NCBI GenBank assembly: GCA_025450375.1
Contig: JANWHO010000019.1
Span: 1-6,205 of the forward strand
DNA length: 6,205 nucleotides
Reading direction: 5' to 3'
DNA from: Chloroflexota bacterium
GTDB taxonomy: Bacteria > Chloroflexota > UBA5177 > JANWHV01
Positions 1-6,043 of this stretch are shown one piece after another; position 1 is the first letter of the stretch, and every line of letters begins with the position of its first letter. The notes beneath the pieces are model-generated. The model saw only the letters and a program-made list of their open reading frames with translations. It ran no database searches and was not told the origin of the DNA. The position numbers were made by a program, and so were the translations under genes.

Positions 1-1
1 G

Positions 2-73
2 ATTCCCTATCGACTGCAAGACGGTGATTTGATCGTGCTCCGCATCTTTCACATGAGCCGGGACCGCCCATGA
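2..73 (+). CDS. C-terminal end of a probable ParE/RelE-family toxin (partial)
   Basis: The window opens inside a reading frame whose last 23 residues are visible before a TGA at 71-73. The visible tail contains a YRLQDGDLIVLRIFH stretch followed by SRDRP. This pattern (aromatic-Arg, an acidic turn, a hydrophobic beta strand, then R-x-x-H-x-x-R-D at the extreme C-terminus) is typical of ParE/RelE-type toxins of type II toxin-antitoxin systems, which block gyrase or cleave mRNA. No antitoxin can be seen because the upstream part is missing; in this family it usually lies just upstream and overlaps. The family call rests on a short tail only. A chance open frame is possible but less likely given the motif match. 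The next gene starts 54 nt downstream, so read-through transcription into it is possible. Confidence 0.5.
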   Translation: MPYRLQDGDLIVLRIFHMSRDRP

Positions 74-91
74 CGGCGGCTTGCGAGTAAC

Positions 92-130
92 CATGCCGCT
101 CGCATACCATACGGGCAGGGAGCGGCCATG
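92..130 (+). promoter_or_regulatory. Hairpin burying the ribosome binding site and ATG of the GAF gene
   Basis: GCCGCTC (95-101) is perfectly complementary to GAGCGGC (120-126). After a one-base bulge at C127 the stem continues with CAT (92-94) against the ATG start codon (128-130), giving about 10 base pairs around an 18-nt loop. The stem takes in GAG of the Shine-Dalgarno GGGAG (118-122) and the whole start codon, so the folded RNA should translate poorly. The pairing is read directly from the sequence; a regulatory role is inferred. It can form only if the transcript starts upstream of about position 92, for example by read-through from the toxin gene. Confidence 0.4.
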
Positions 131-712
131 TCCGCGGAGGAGGGTGCCGTGCAAGGCGAACACGATGCGTATTATCACGCGCTCTACCGCGTTGCCTGTC
201 TGGTAAACTCCACCCTCGACCTTCAGGCGACCCTGGAGGCGGTGGTCAAGAGCGTGGCCGAGGCCATGGAGGCCCGAGCCTGCGCCCTTCGTCTGTTGGA
301 CCGGCAGGGCAAGGTGCTGGAGTTGGTGGCCTCGGTAGGCTTGAGCGAGCGCTATCTGAACAAGGGAGCGGTGGAGGTCAGCGCCAGCCCGATTGACCGC
401 GAGGCGATTACCGGGAAGACGGTCTCGGTGGGCGATGTGGTGCGGGATACGCGGCTGCAATACCGGGAAGAATTGACCCGCGAGGGCATCGCCTCGATTC
501 TCTGCGCCCCGCTGATCCGTCACCAGCATCCGATTGGGGTGATGCGCGTCTACACCAGCGAGCGGCATACCTTCGCGTCCGACGAGGTGGAGTTCCTCCA
601 GGCCCTCTCAGATATTTGCGCTCTGGCGATCGAGAATTCACGGATGTTCGACGCCCTCCATCGCACCTATCACGAGAGCATGGAAGCGCTCTGGGGCGGC
701 GACCGCCGATGA
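128..712 (+). CDS. Stand-alone GAF-domain protein
   Basis: This 194-residue soluble protein is almost entirely one GAF domain (about residues 20-175), with no kinase, cyclase or DNA-binding domain attached. Recognisable GAF landmarks are GLSERYLNKG (71-80), SPIDREAITGK (87-97), GIASILCAPL (120-129), IGVMRVYT (136-143) and AIENSRMF (167-174). They resemble the GAF domains found in bacterial sensor histidine kinases. GAF domains bind small ligands or serve as dimerising sensor modules; the ligand here cannot be told from sequence. The start is the ATG at 128, preceded by GGGAG at 118-122 with a 5-nt gap. Its stop overlaps the start of the following membrane-protein gene (ATGA), so the two are probably translated together and may act together. 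It does not look like free-methionine sulfoxide reductase, the enzymatic GAF family, because I do not see the expected cysteine arrangement. I infer a sensory or adaptor role. Confidence 0.85.
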   Translation: MSAEEGAVQGEHDAYYHALYRVACLVNSTLDLQATLEAVVKSVAEAMEARACALRLLDRQGKVLELVASVGLSERYLNKGAVEVSASPIDREAITGKTVSVGDVVRDTRLQYREELTREGIASILCAPLIRHQHPIGVMRVYTSERHTFASDEVEFLQALSDICALAIENSRMFDALHRTYHESMEALWGGDRR

Positions 713-927
713 GGCAAGTGGTGGGTGGGACATTCTCCCGGCGGGCCGCCCAGGTACCGCTGGCGGTCTTCTCGCTGCTGGTGGCCACCGCCCTGGTAGT
801 GATGGAGTTCGTGGATGGGAACGCGGTCGGCGGGCCGATCGGGTTCGTGATTGCCGCGCTGTTCGTGCTGAACGGGGTCGTGCGGATCGCGCTGTGGCAG
901 GTGGGCGGTGGTGGGAGTGGTTCCTGA
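709..927 (+). CDS. Small two-helix membrane protein, unknown function
   Basis: This is a 72-residue protein that I do not recognise. Two hydrophobic segments are clear: about residues 16-35 (beginning VPLAVFSLLVATAL) and 43-63 (beginning PIGFVIAALFVLNGVV). A short polar turn (DGN) joins them. R11-R12 before helix 1 predicts a cytoplasmic N-terminus by the positive-inside rule, so both ends should be in the cytoplasm. Helix 1 carries E33 and helix 2 carries N55 and R59, unusual polar residues that could pair. The C-terminus is a Gly/Ser-rich tail (GGGGSGS). The ATG at 709 is chosen because it overlaps the GAF stop codon as ATGA, which fits translational coupling; there is no strong Shine-Dalgarno, only GGGGCGG-like sequence upstream. 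An upstream in-frame ATG at 616 would lie inside the GAF gene and adds a non-hydrophobic, low-quality extension. It may be a membrane partner for the GAF protein, but this rests on position alone. Confidence 0.7.
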   Translation: MRQVVGGTFSRRAAQVPLAVFSLLVATALVVMEFVDGNAVGGPIGFVIAALFVLNGVVRIALWQVGGGGSGS

Positions 928-1128
928 AACACAGATGGCACAGAAACTTCGGCGCCGATCGGGTGCAATATAAACGCTTGGTCAACGGATATGATGTCCA
1001 TGTCCGCGGACCAGAGCGCCCGCTGGATGGATGAAGAGCAGTAAAGACACAGGTCCGCTCGTCCACGAACTTGGAGATTGAACGGGATTATCTGTGTCAT
1101 CCGTACCCATCTGTGACATCTGTGTTTC
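926..1128. repeat. Intergenic element bounded by 19-nt inverted arms
   Basis: The left arm (926-944, GAAACACAGATGGCACAGA) is the reverse complement of 1110-1128 with a single mismatch; the outer 12 nt (GAAACACAGATG / CATCTGTGTTTC) match perfectly. The arms enclose about 165 nt in which I find no credible gene. The inside holds a perfect 10-nt palindrome GTCCGCGGAC (1002-1011). The left arm begins within the stop codon of the small membrane protein (TGA 925-927). No target-site duplication is evident at the edges and no transposase is present, so this may be a MITE-like or REP-like dispersed repeat, or simply a long RNA stem at the end of the upstream transcript. The arms are seen directly; the mobile or dispersed nature is inferred. 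Confidence 0.55.
1090..1128 (+). repeat. Phased ATCTGTG word cluster
   Basis: The heptamer ATCTGTG occurs at 1090, 1109 and 1118, with a degenerate copy (ATCCGTA) at 1099, giving steps of 9, 10 and 9 nt. The complementary word CACAGAT is at 930-936, with a near copy CACAGAA at 939-945, again 9 nt apart. Such CACAGATG-type short words recur in intergenic regions of several bacterial phyla, as far as I recall, and may be the remains of a dispersed repeat family. The cluster forms the right arm of the inverted-repeat element. It ends about 30 nt before the candidate gcv promoter, so a protein-binding role cannot be excluded, but nothing in the sequence demonstrates one. Confidence 0.5.
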
Positions 1129-1159
1129 CGGGGCCTCGCCCCGAACCCACGCTCCTCAT

Positions 1160-1189
1160 TTGCCCGCCACCCCTCTGCCCTCGTACACT
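1160..1189 (+). promoter_or_regulatory. Candidate sigma-70-type promoter for the gcv leader
   Basis: TTGCCC (1160-1165) and TACACT (1184-1189) are separated by 18 nt and each matches the -35/-10 consensus at about four of six positions. Transcription would start near 1196, just upstream of the riboswitch leader, which is where a promoter for this RNA is needed. The positional fit is the main support; the individual hexamers are weak. Confidence 0.45.
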
Positions 1190-1206
1190 GACAACAGGCC
1201 AACCGA

Positions 1207-1357
1207 ATGAACGCCGGGAAAGAGATCGAGCGCGCTAACCTCGCGTTTGACGCCGAAGGGGAAAGCTCCAGCCACGGGGTGAATCTCTCAGGCAAACAGG
1301 ATTCCGGCGGGACGGACCTCTGAACATGAGCCCGCGGCGTACCGTGGGTGAACAGAG
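1207..1357 (+). promoter_or_regulatory. Glycine riboswitch, singlet aptamer with downstream ghost hairpin
   Basis: The glycine aptamer core is plain: GCCGAAGG (1252-1259) and CTCTCAGGCAAACAGG (1285-1300), preceded by GGGAAAGAGAT. Supporting stems are CGCCGG (1212-1217) with CCGGCG (1304-1309), AGAGAT (1221-1226) with ATCTCT (1283-1288), and a small arm 1229-1234/1242-1247. A second full core is absent. Instead a GGACGGACCTCTG segment leads into a compact hairpin: CTCTG (1318-1322) pairs with CAGAG (1353-1357) around an inner stem CCCGCGG (1331-1337)/CCGTGGG (1342-1348) with loop CGTA. This matches the known singlet glycine riboswitch design, in which one aptamer docks on a vestigial 'ghost' aptamer. 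It lies directly before a terminator and gcvT, so it should sense glycine and turn on its own degradation operon, as gcvT riboswitches are known to do. Confidence 0.93.
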
Positions 1358-1403
1358 CGGAGCAGCGGGGTACTCTACCCCTCTCGCTCCGCTTTTTCTT
1401 TTT
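1356..1403 (+). terminator. Intrinsic terminator, expression platform of the glycine riboswitch
   Basis: AGCGGAGC (1356-1363) pairs with GCTCCGCT (1386-1393). An internal loop follows, then GGGGTA (1367-1372) pairs with TACCCC (1376-1381) around a CTC loop. The stem runs into TTTTTCTTTTT (1393-1403). This is a strong Rho-independent terminator placed between the aptamer and gcvT. Its first two bases (1356-1357) are also the last two of the ghost-hairpin closing stem (CAGAG), so the two folds compete there. Glycine binding would favour the aptamer/ghost fold and read-through. The hairpin is seen; the switching direction is inferred from the function of the genes it controls. Confidence 0.92.
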
Positions 1404-1439
1404 GGCACCTCTATGCTGAAGCAAGGGAGATGATTCGGG

Positions 1440-2603
1440 GTGAGCGAGGACGCGCAAGGCACGGGGGCGCTGTCGCACACGCCCCTGCACGGGCTGCATG
1501 CCGCGGCTGGCGCCCGCATGGGACCCTTCGGCGGCTGGGACATGCCGATCCACTACGGCAGCATTCTGGAGGAACATCACGCGACCCGACACGCCGCCGG
1601 CCTCTTCGATCTCTCTCACATGGGCGAGTTCTTGGTTTCCGGTCCCGGCGCCTTCGATCTGGTCTCCCTGCTGATCACCAATGATCCCGCGCCTCTCGAC
1701 CCTGGGCAGGGCCTCTATGCGCCCATCTGCCGCGATGATGGAACCATTGTCGACGACATCATCGTCTACCACCTTCCTGGGCCGCCGAGGGCCCGCTATT
1801 TGCTGGTGGTCAATGCCGGAAATTTCGCCAAGGATTGGGCCTGGGTTCATGTAGTCCGCCACGAGGCGGGCCTGGACGACAAGGTGTGGCTGGAGGACCA
1901 GAGCGACCTTACGGCGCTGATCGCCCTGCAGGGACCGCGCGCGGAGGAAATCCTGATCCCCATCACCGCCGAACCGGTGGAATCGCTTGGCTCCTTCGAG
2001 TACGCCGAGACCACGGTGGGCGGGATTCCGGTCAATATCGCCCGCACCGGCTACACCGGGGAAGATGGCTTCGAGATCTTCGTCGCCCCCGAACAGGCGA
2101 TTACCCTCTGGACCCTCCTGCTGGACCGGGGGAAAGAGGCCGGCCTCCGGCCCGTGGGGCTGGGCGCCCGCGATACCCTCCGCCTGGAAGCTCGCCTGGC
2201 CCTCTACGGCAACGATATTGACGATACGACTACTCCTCTGGAGGCCGGCCTCGCGCGTTGGGTGAAGCTGGACAAGCCACGATTCCGGGGTCAGGATGCG
2301 CTGCGACGCCAGAAGGAGGCGGGCCTCACCCGGAAACTGGTCGGGCTGGCCATGGATGACCGCTCCGTGCCCCGCGCGCATTACTCGGTGACCAATCCCG
2401 AGGGGGTGGAGATTGGCCAGATCACTAGCGGTGGATACTCGCCAACCCTGAGCAAGGGGATCGCGTTGGCCTACCTGCCGCCGGCTCAGGCGGCGGTGGG
2501 AACGGCGCTTCAGGTGATTATCCGCGATCAACCGCATCCCGCGAGGGTGGTCAAAACTCCCTTTTATCGCCGTAGTATCGTCGCGAAGGAGATAGGATCG
2601 TGA
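1440..2603 (+). CDS. gcvT: Aminomethyltransferase, glycine cleavage T-protein
   Basis: GcvT takes the aminomethyl group carried on lipoyl-GcvH, passes its one-carbon unit to tetrahydrofolate as 5,10-methylene-THF, and releases ammonia. The 387-residue protein has the family landmarks in order: [16 protein letters not shown] (24-39), FDLSHMGE (56-63), TND (80-82), DGTIVDD (100-106), [13 protein letters not shown] (202-214) and the later [19 protein letters not shown]106, the second Asp of the DD pair, lines up with the essential Asp of characterised T-proteins (D96 in Thermotoga maritima, from memory). The usual GG before this pair reads GT here, a mild departure. The start is GTG at 1440, with AAGGGAG at 1423-1429 about 10 nt upstream. 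It adds roughly ten residues before the conserved 'TPL-x-x-LH' beginning, and no better in-frame start is visible. It is the first gene after the riboswitch/terminator and its stop overlaps the gcvH start (GTGA). Confidence 0.97.
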   Translation: MSEDAQGTGALSHTPLHGLHAAAGARMGPFGGWDMPIHYGSILEEHHATRHAAGLFDLSHMGEFLVSGPGAFDLVSLLITNDPAPLDPGQGLYAPICRDDGTIVDDIIVYHLPGPPRARYLLVVNAGNFAKDWAWVHVVRHEAGLDDKVWLEDQSDLTALIALQGPRAEEILIPITAEPVESLGSFEYAETTVGGIPVNIARTGYTGEDGFEIFVAPEQAITLWTLLLDRGKEAGLRPVGLGARDTLRLEARLALYGNDIDDTTTPLEAGLARWVKLDKPRFRGQDALRRQKEAGLTRKLVGLAMDDRSVPRAHYSVTNPEGVEIGQITSGGYSPTLSKGIALAYLPPAQAAVGTALQVIIRDQPHPARVVKTPFYRRSIVAKEIGS

Positions 2604-2980
2604 ATCCGGACCAGCTTCATTTCGCCGCCAGCCACGAATGGGTGAGCGACGGCAATCCCGCCACCGTGGGTATCTCGCACTTCGCCCAGGACCAGCTTGG
2701 CGATGTGGTGTTCGTGGAATTACCAAAGGTTGGGACGACGCTCGCTGCCGGCAGTCCCTTCGGCAGCGTGGAATCGGTCAAAACCGTCTCCGATATTTAC
2801 GCGCCGATCACGGGGCGGGTGGTGGCGGTCAACGAGGCCCTGGTCAGTACGCCCGAGCTCGTGAACAGCAGTCCCTACGACGAGGGGTGGCTGATCAAGA
2901 TTGAACCGACCGGCGATCTCGCGGCCGAACTCGGCGCCCTTCAGGACCGAGCGACCTACGAAAGTACCGCCGCCCACTAG
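2600..2980 (+). CDS. gcvH: Glycine cleavage system H-protein (lipoyl carrier)
   Basis: GcvH is the small shuttle protein whose lipoylated lysine carries the aminomethyl intermediate from the P-protein to the T-protein and is then reoxidised by the L-protein. The 126-residue length is normal. The lipoylation motif is [15 protein letters not shown] with the modified lysine at K61; the more common 'ESVKAVSD' has Ala where this protein has Thr. Other conserved parts are SHEWV (11-15), [20 protein letters not shown] (23-42) and the Gly-Trp-Leu segment near residue 97. The GTG start at 2600 overlaps the gcvT stop by 4 nt and follows GAAGGAG (2585-2591) with an 8-nt gap, which supports coupled translation with GcvT. 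It is separated from gcvPA by 78 nt, the only sizeable gap inside the operon. Confidence 0.97.
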   Translation: MNPDQLHFAASHEWVSDGNPATVGISHFAQDQLGDVVFVELPKVGTTLAAGSPFGSVESVKTVSDIYAPITGRVVAVNEALVSTPELVNSSPYDEGWLIKIEPTGDLAAELGALQDRATYESTAAH

Positions 2981-3009
2981 AGCACGCTATTTGGCCGTCT
3001 GTGTTGTTG

Positions 3010-3058
3010 CTTCGAGTCTCCCTCCTGATGGTTCACCAGGCCAGGAAGGGAGGCGAAG
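3010..3058 (+). promoter_or_regulatory. Intercistronic hairpin sequestering the gcvPA ribosome binding site
   Basis: Between gcvH and gcvPA, CTTCG (3010-3014) pairs with CGAAG (3054-3058), CTCCCT (3018-3023) with AGGGAG (3047-3052), and CCTG (3024-3027) with CAGG (3042-3045). T3017 can wobble with G3053, leaving small bulges at 3015-3016 and A3046. The total is about 16 pairs around a 14-nt loop. The 3' strand contains the whole Shine-Dalgarno GGGAGG (3048-3053) and ends on the base before the ATG at 3059. No T-run follows, so it is not an intrinsic terminator. The fold is seen in the sequence. I infer that it lowers translation of the P-protein relative to GcvH, or protects the end of a processed gcvTH mRNA. 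Confidence 0.6.
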
Positions 3059-4426
3059 ATGCTCCTCGCGAAGGGATACCAATTTTCCATGCCATATCTC
3101 CCGCATACCGAGGCCGACCGGGCGGCGATGCTGGCCGCTATCGGGGTGAGCGGCATGGAGGATCTCCTGTCCCCCATCCCCGCCGCCCTCCGCTGTGGTC
3201 CGCTGGACCTCCCGCCGGAGGCCAGCGAGCCCGAACTGCTCCGCGAATTGGATGCGCTCGCCCACCGGAACACATTCGAGGCGGGTCCGCGCTCGTTTCT
3301 GGGCGGAGGCGCCTACCAGCATCATATCCCGGCCGCCGTCAGCGCCCTGGCGGCGCGAGGCGAGTTCGTCACCGCCTACACTCCCTACCAGCCGGAGGTG
3401 AGCCAGGGCACCTTGCAGGTGATCTACGAATGGCAGAGCATGATCTGCGAGCTTACAGGATTGGATGTCGCCAACGCCTCGCTTTATGACGCCGCCACCG
3501 GGTGCGCCGAGGCCGCCATGATGGCGGTGAATGCGACCGGGCGGACCGGGATCGTGGTAGCGGGGACGATCAATCCCCAATATCTGGCCGTCCTGCGGAC
3601 CTATTGCTGGAGTCAGAGTCTTACCTTACGGGTGGCGGAGGCCCGCGAGGGGCGAGTCACTCCGGCCGAGGTTGCGTCCCTGGCCGGCGATGACTGCGCG
3701 GCGGTGATCACGCAGTCGCCCAACTACCTGGGGGTGATTGAGGATCAGGCAGCCCTGGCCGAGATCGCGCACGCGGCGGGAGCCCTGTATGTCACCTGTG
3801 CCGATCCCCTCTCACTGGCCCTGCTGGCCAGTCCCGGAGAGGTCGGGGCCGACATCGCGGTGGGAGACGCGCAGCCTTTCGGGATCGCTCTCCAGTATGG
3901 CGGCCCGTACGCGGGGTACATCGCGGCGCGGGAACCCCTCCTGCGGCGCATGCCTGGGCGCATCGTGGGGGCCAGCGTCGATACCAAGGGCCGGCGCGCC
4001 TATGTCATGACTCTCCGCGCGCGCGAACAAGATATCCGGCGTGAGAAGGCGACCAGCAATATCTGTTCCAACCACGCCCTGTGCGCCACCATCGCCACCA
4101 TTTATCTCACCTACATGGGGAAGGAAGGACTGCGGACGGTGGCCGATCTCTGTCTGCGAAAGGCCCATTACGCGGCGGAGCGGATCGCCGCCATCCCCGG
4201 CTATTCGCTAGCGTACACAGGCCCTTTTTTCCATGAGTTCGCCGTGCGCACCCCACGATCCGCCACCGCGATTCGGGATGCCTTGGTCAACCGCGGGATG
4301 CTGGCTGGGATTCCCCTGGATGGGGAGATGGGGATCGATCAGGGGCTGCTGATCTGCGTGACCGAGGTACACGCGCGCGAGGACATTGATGCCCTGGTAG
4401 CGGGCCTGGCGGAGGTGGCGGTATGA
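3059..4426 (+). CDS. gcvPA: Glycine dehydrogenase (decarboxylating) subunit 1, P-protein alpha
   Basis: GcvPA is the non-PLP half of the split P-protein, homologous to the N-terminal half of one-chain GcvP. It pairs with GcvPB to decarboxylate glycine and transfer the aminomethyl group to lipoyl-GcvH. At 455 residues it is near family length. Landmarks are [11 protein letters not shown] (15-25), [12 protein letters not shown] (80-91), [11 protein letters not shown] (110-120), DVANASLYD (136-144) and [14 protein letters not shown] (from R328). It lacks the PLP lysine, as expected for this subunit. The start is uncertain. ATG 3059 has a perfect GGGAGG 5 nt upstream, but that site is buried in a hairpin, and the first ten residues ([10 protein letters not shown]) are atypical. 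M11 (ATG 3089), with AAGGGA at 3071-3076 and a 12-nt gap, gives the N-terminus [11 protein letters not shown], which matches homologues. The stop overlaps gcvPB by 4 nt (ATGA). Confidence 0.95.
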   Translation: MLLAKGYQFSMPYLPHTEADRAAMLAAIGVSGMEDLLSPIPAALRCGPLDLPPEASEPELLRELDALAHRNTFEAGPRSFLGGGAYQHHIPAAVSALAARGEFVTAYTPYQPEVSQGTLQVIYEWQSMICELTGLDVANASLYDAATGCAEAAMMAVNATGRTGIVVAGTINPQYLAVLRTYCWSQSLTLRVAEAREGRVTPAEVASLAGDDCAAVITQSPNYLGVIEDQAALAEIAHAAGALYVTCADPLSLALLASPGEVGADIAVGDAQPFGIALQYGGPYAGYIAAREPLLRRMPGRIVGASVDTKGRRAYVMTLRAREQDIRREKATSNICSNHALCATIATIYLTYMGKEGLRTVADLCLRKAHYAAERIAAIPGYSLAYTGPFFHEFAVRTPRSATAIRDALVNRGMLAGIPLDGEMGIDQGLLICVTEVHAREDIDALVAGLAEVAV

Positions 4427-5955
4427 TTATTTCTCCCGACCCGGAGATGCGGGCGCGGGCCGGCGGCCCGGATTACGCGGGTCCGCCGGCGATCGAGCCG
4501 ACCGTGTTCGAGCTATCCACCCCTGGGCGGACCGCTTATTCGCTCCCCGCCCTTGATGTGCCGGAGCAACCGCTCGACCAACTCATCCCCGCCTCGCTCC
4601 GGCGCTCCGCTCCGGCTGAGTTGCCGGAAATGAGCGAACTGCAGGTGGTGCGGCACTTCACCCGGCTTTCCCAGCTCAACTACAGTATCGACGGCGGTTT
4701 CTACCCCCTTGGCTCCTGCACGATGAAATACAATCCCAAGCTGCACGAGAAGGTGGCGGCGGAGCCGCGTTGGGCGAACATCCATCCCCACCAGCCCGAT
4801 GAGACGGCCCAGGGGACGCTCGCCATGCTCTATCACTTGCAGGAGTTCCTGTGCGCGGTGGGGGGAATGGCCGCCTTTACCCTCCAGCCGGCGGCGGGTG
4901 CCCACGGCGAGCATATCGGGCTGATGATCATCCGGAAATATCACGAGAGCAAGGGCGAGCACCGGACCGAGGTGCTGGTGCCCGACACCGCGCACGGCAC
5001 CAATCCGGCTAGCGCCGCCGCCGCTGGGTACAAGGTGGTGCAGGTACCGTCAAACGAGCGCGGCCGGGTGGACGTGGAGGCCCTGCGGCGCCTGGTAGGA
5101 CCACAAACGGCGGCCCTGATGCTGACCAATCCCAACACCTGCGGGCTCTTCGAGACCGAGATCCAGGAGATCGCGCGCACGGTTCATCAGGCGGGCGGGC
5201 GGCTCTATTACGACGGGGCGAACCTGAACGCGATCATGGGCGCCACCCGGCCCGGCGACATGGGATTCGACGTGGTCCATTTCAACCTGCACAAGACGAT
5301 GACCACCCCCCACGGCGGCGGGGGGCCGGGAACCGGTCCGGTCGGAGTGGGCGCGCACCTGGCCCCGTTCCTCCCCGTGCCGATAATCGAGCGAGAGATG
5401 GACGGGGAGGGGGGCGAGCGTTTCCGGCTCAGCTACAACCGACCGCAATCGATCGGCAGGGTGCGGAGCCATTTCGGGAACGTGGGACTGCTCCTCCGCG
5501 CCTACACCTACGTCCGATCGATGGGGCCGGACGGCCTGGCGCAAGCCAGTCGCGATGCGGTCCTGAACGCCAATTATCTCAAGGCCCTCCTCAAGGATAC
5601 GTTCATCGATCCCTATCCGGGGCCATGCATGCACGAGTTCGTCCTCTCGGGAAGCAAGCAGAAGAAGCAGGGAGCCAGGACACTGGACATGGTGAAGCGA
5701 CTGCTGGATTACGGATATCATCCCCCCACCATTTATTTCCCGTTGGTAGTGGACGAGTGCATGATGATCGAGCCCACCGAAACCGAGGACAAGGACACGC
5801 TCGACCATTTCGCGAGGGCGCTCAAAGCCATCGCGCAGGAGGTGGAGGAAGGGCTCCCGGCGGTCAAGGAGGCGCCCCAGCGCACCCCGGTCACCCGGAT
5901 CGACGAGGCTCAGGCGGCGCGGAAGCCGAACCTGCGGTGGCGCCGAAGTTCCTGA
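4423..5955 (+). CDS. gcvPB: Glycine dehydrogenase (decarboxylating) subunit 2, P-protein beta (PLP-binding)
   Basis: GcvPB is the pyridoxal-phosphate half of the P-protein and performs glycine decarboxylation with GcvPA. The cofactor lysine is K291 in [21 protein letters not shown]264 in YYDGANLNA is placed to contact the PLP ring nitrogen, as in fold-type I enzymes. Other family motifs are [20 protein letters not shown] (87-106), [10 protein letters not shown] (188-197) and NPNTCGLFE (236-244). The protein is 510 residues, slightly longer than usual: about 27 residues ([15 protein letters not shown] and onward) precede the normal 'FELS-x-PGR' beginning. The C-terminus ends in the conserved [19 protein letters not shown] segment. 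The ATG at 4423 overlaps the gcvPA stop and has GGAGG at 4411-4415 with a 7-nt gap, which supports this start and tight coupling of the two subunits, expected for an obligate complex. Confidence 0.97.
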   Translation: MIISPDPEMRARAGGPDYAGPPAIEPTVFELSTPGRTAYSLPALDVPEQPLDQLIPASLRRSAPAELPEMSELQVVRHFTRLSQLNYSIDGGFYPLGSCTMKYNPKLHEKVAAEPRWANIHPHQPDETAQGTLAMLYHLQEFLCAVGGMAAFTLQPAAGAHGEHIGLMIIRKYHESKGEHRTEVLVPDTAHGTNPASAAAAGYKVVQVPSNERGRVDVEALRRLVGPQTAALMLTNPNTCGLFETEIQEIARTVHQAGGRLYYDGANLNAIMGATRPGDMGFDVVHFNLHKTMTTPHGGGGPGTGPVGVGAHLAPFLPVPIIEREMDGEGGERFRLSYNRPQSIGRVRSHFGNVGLLLRAYTYVRSMGPDGLAQASRDAVLNANYLKALLKDTFIDPYPGPCMHEFVLSGSKQKKQGARTLDMVKRLLDYGYHPPTIYFPLVVDECMMIEPTETEDKDTLDHFARALKAIAQEVEEGLPAVKEAPQRTPVTRIDEAQAARKPNLRWRRSS

Positions 5956-5976
5956 GGCGAGGGTCTTGCGGATCGC

Positions 5977-6001
5977 TCGGCGATGGTGAGGTCACCGCCG
6001 A
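5977..6001 (+). other. Small hairpin after gcvPB, no T-tract
   Basis: TCGGC (5977-5981) pairs with GCCGA (5997-6001), and GGTG (5985-5988) with CACC (5993-5996), around an AGGT loop with a three-base bulge. It lies 21 nt past the gcvPB stop. No run of T follows (ACTATTCGGG), so it is not a convincing intrinsic terminator. Transcription may therefore continue into the next gene. It could be an mRNA-end stabiliser or of no significance. Confidence 0.3.
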
Positions 6002-6043
6002 ACTATTCGGGATCGAGACACATATATATGGGGAGGCAGCCGG

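Noticed and set aside
81..110. TTGCGA-N18-TACCAT as a promoter for the GAF gene
   Set aside because: Both hexamers match weakly (four of six). A start near 117 would leave almost no leader and would remove the SD-blocking stem. Not strong enough to annotate.
1129..1143. CGGGGC-CTC-GCCCCG hairpin as a terminator for the upstream genes
   Set aside because: The stem is only 6 bp with a 3-nt loop and has no T-tract on either strand. It abuts the repeat arm but does not look like an intrinsic terminator.
1207..1323. A 38-codon frame (ATG 1207) through the riboswitch, possible leader peptide
   Set aside because: Its codons are the conserved aptamer core and it has only a poor SD-like CAGG upstream. 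The RNA structure fully explains the sequence.
1430..1684. An ATG frame at 1430 overlapping the start of gcvT
   Set aside because: It is out of frame with gcvT and encodes an Arg-rich shadow sequence, while the gcvT frame has full family conservation.
408..2726. A 772-codon open frame on the minus strand
   Set aside because: It runs antisense across the GAF gene, the riboswitch, the terminator and all of gcvT. Its product is a low-complexity Arg/Pro/Gly-rich sequence with no recognisable domain. High GC suppresses stop codons and produces such long shadow frames.
6021..6030. CATATATATG as a -10 element for the epimerase gene
   Set aside because: There is no -35 at a suitable distance, and transcription would start downstream of or within the strong SD at 6030-6036, which would waste it.
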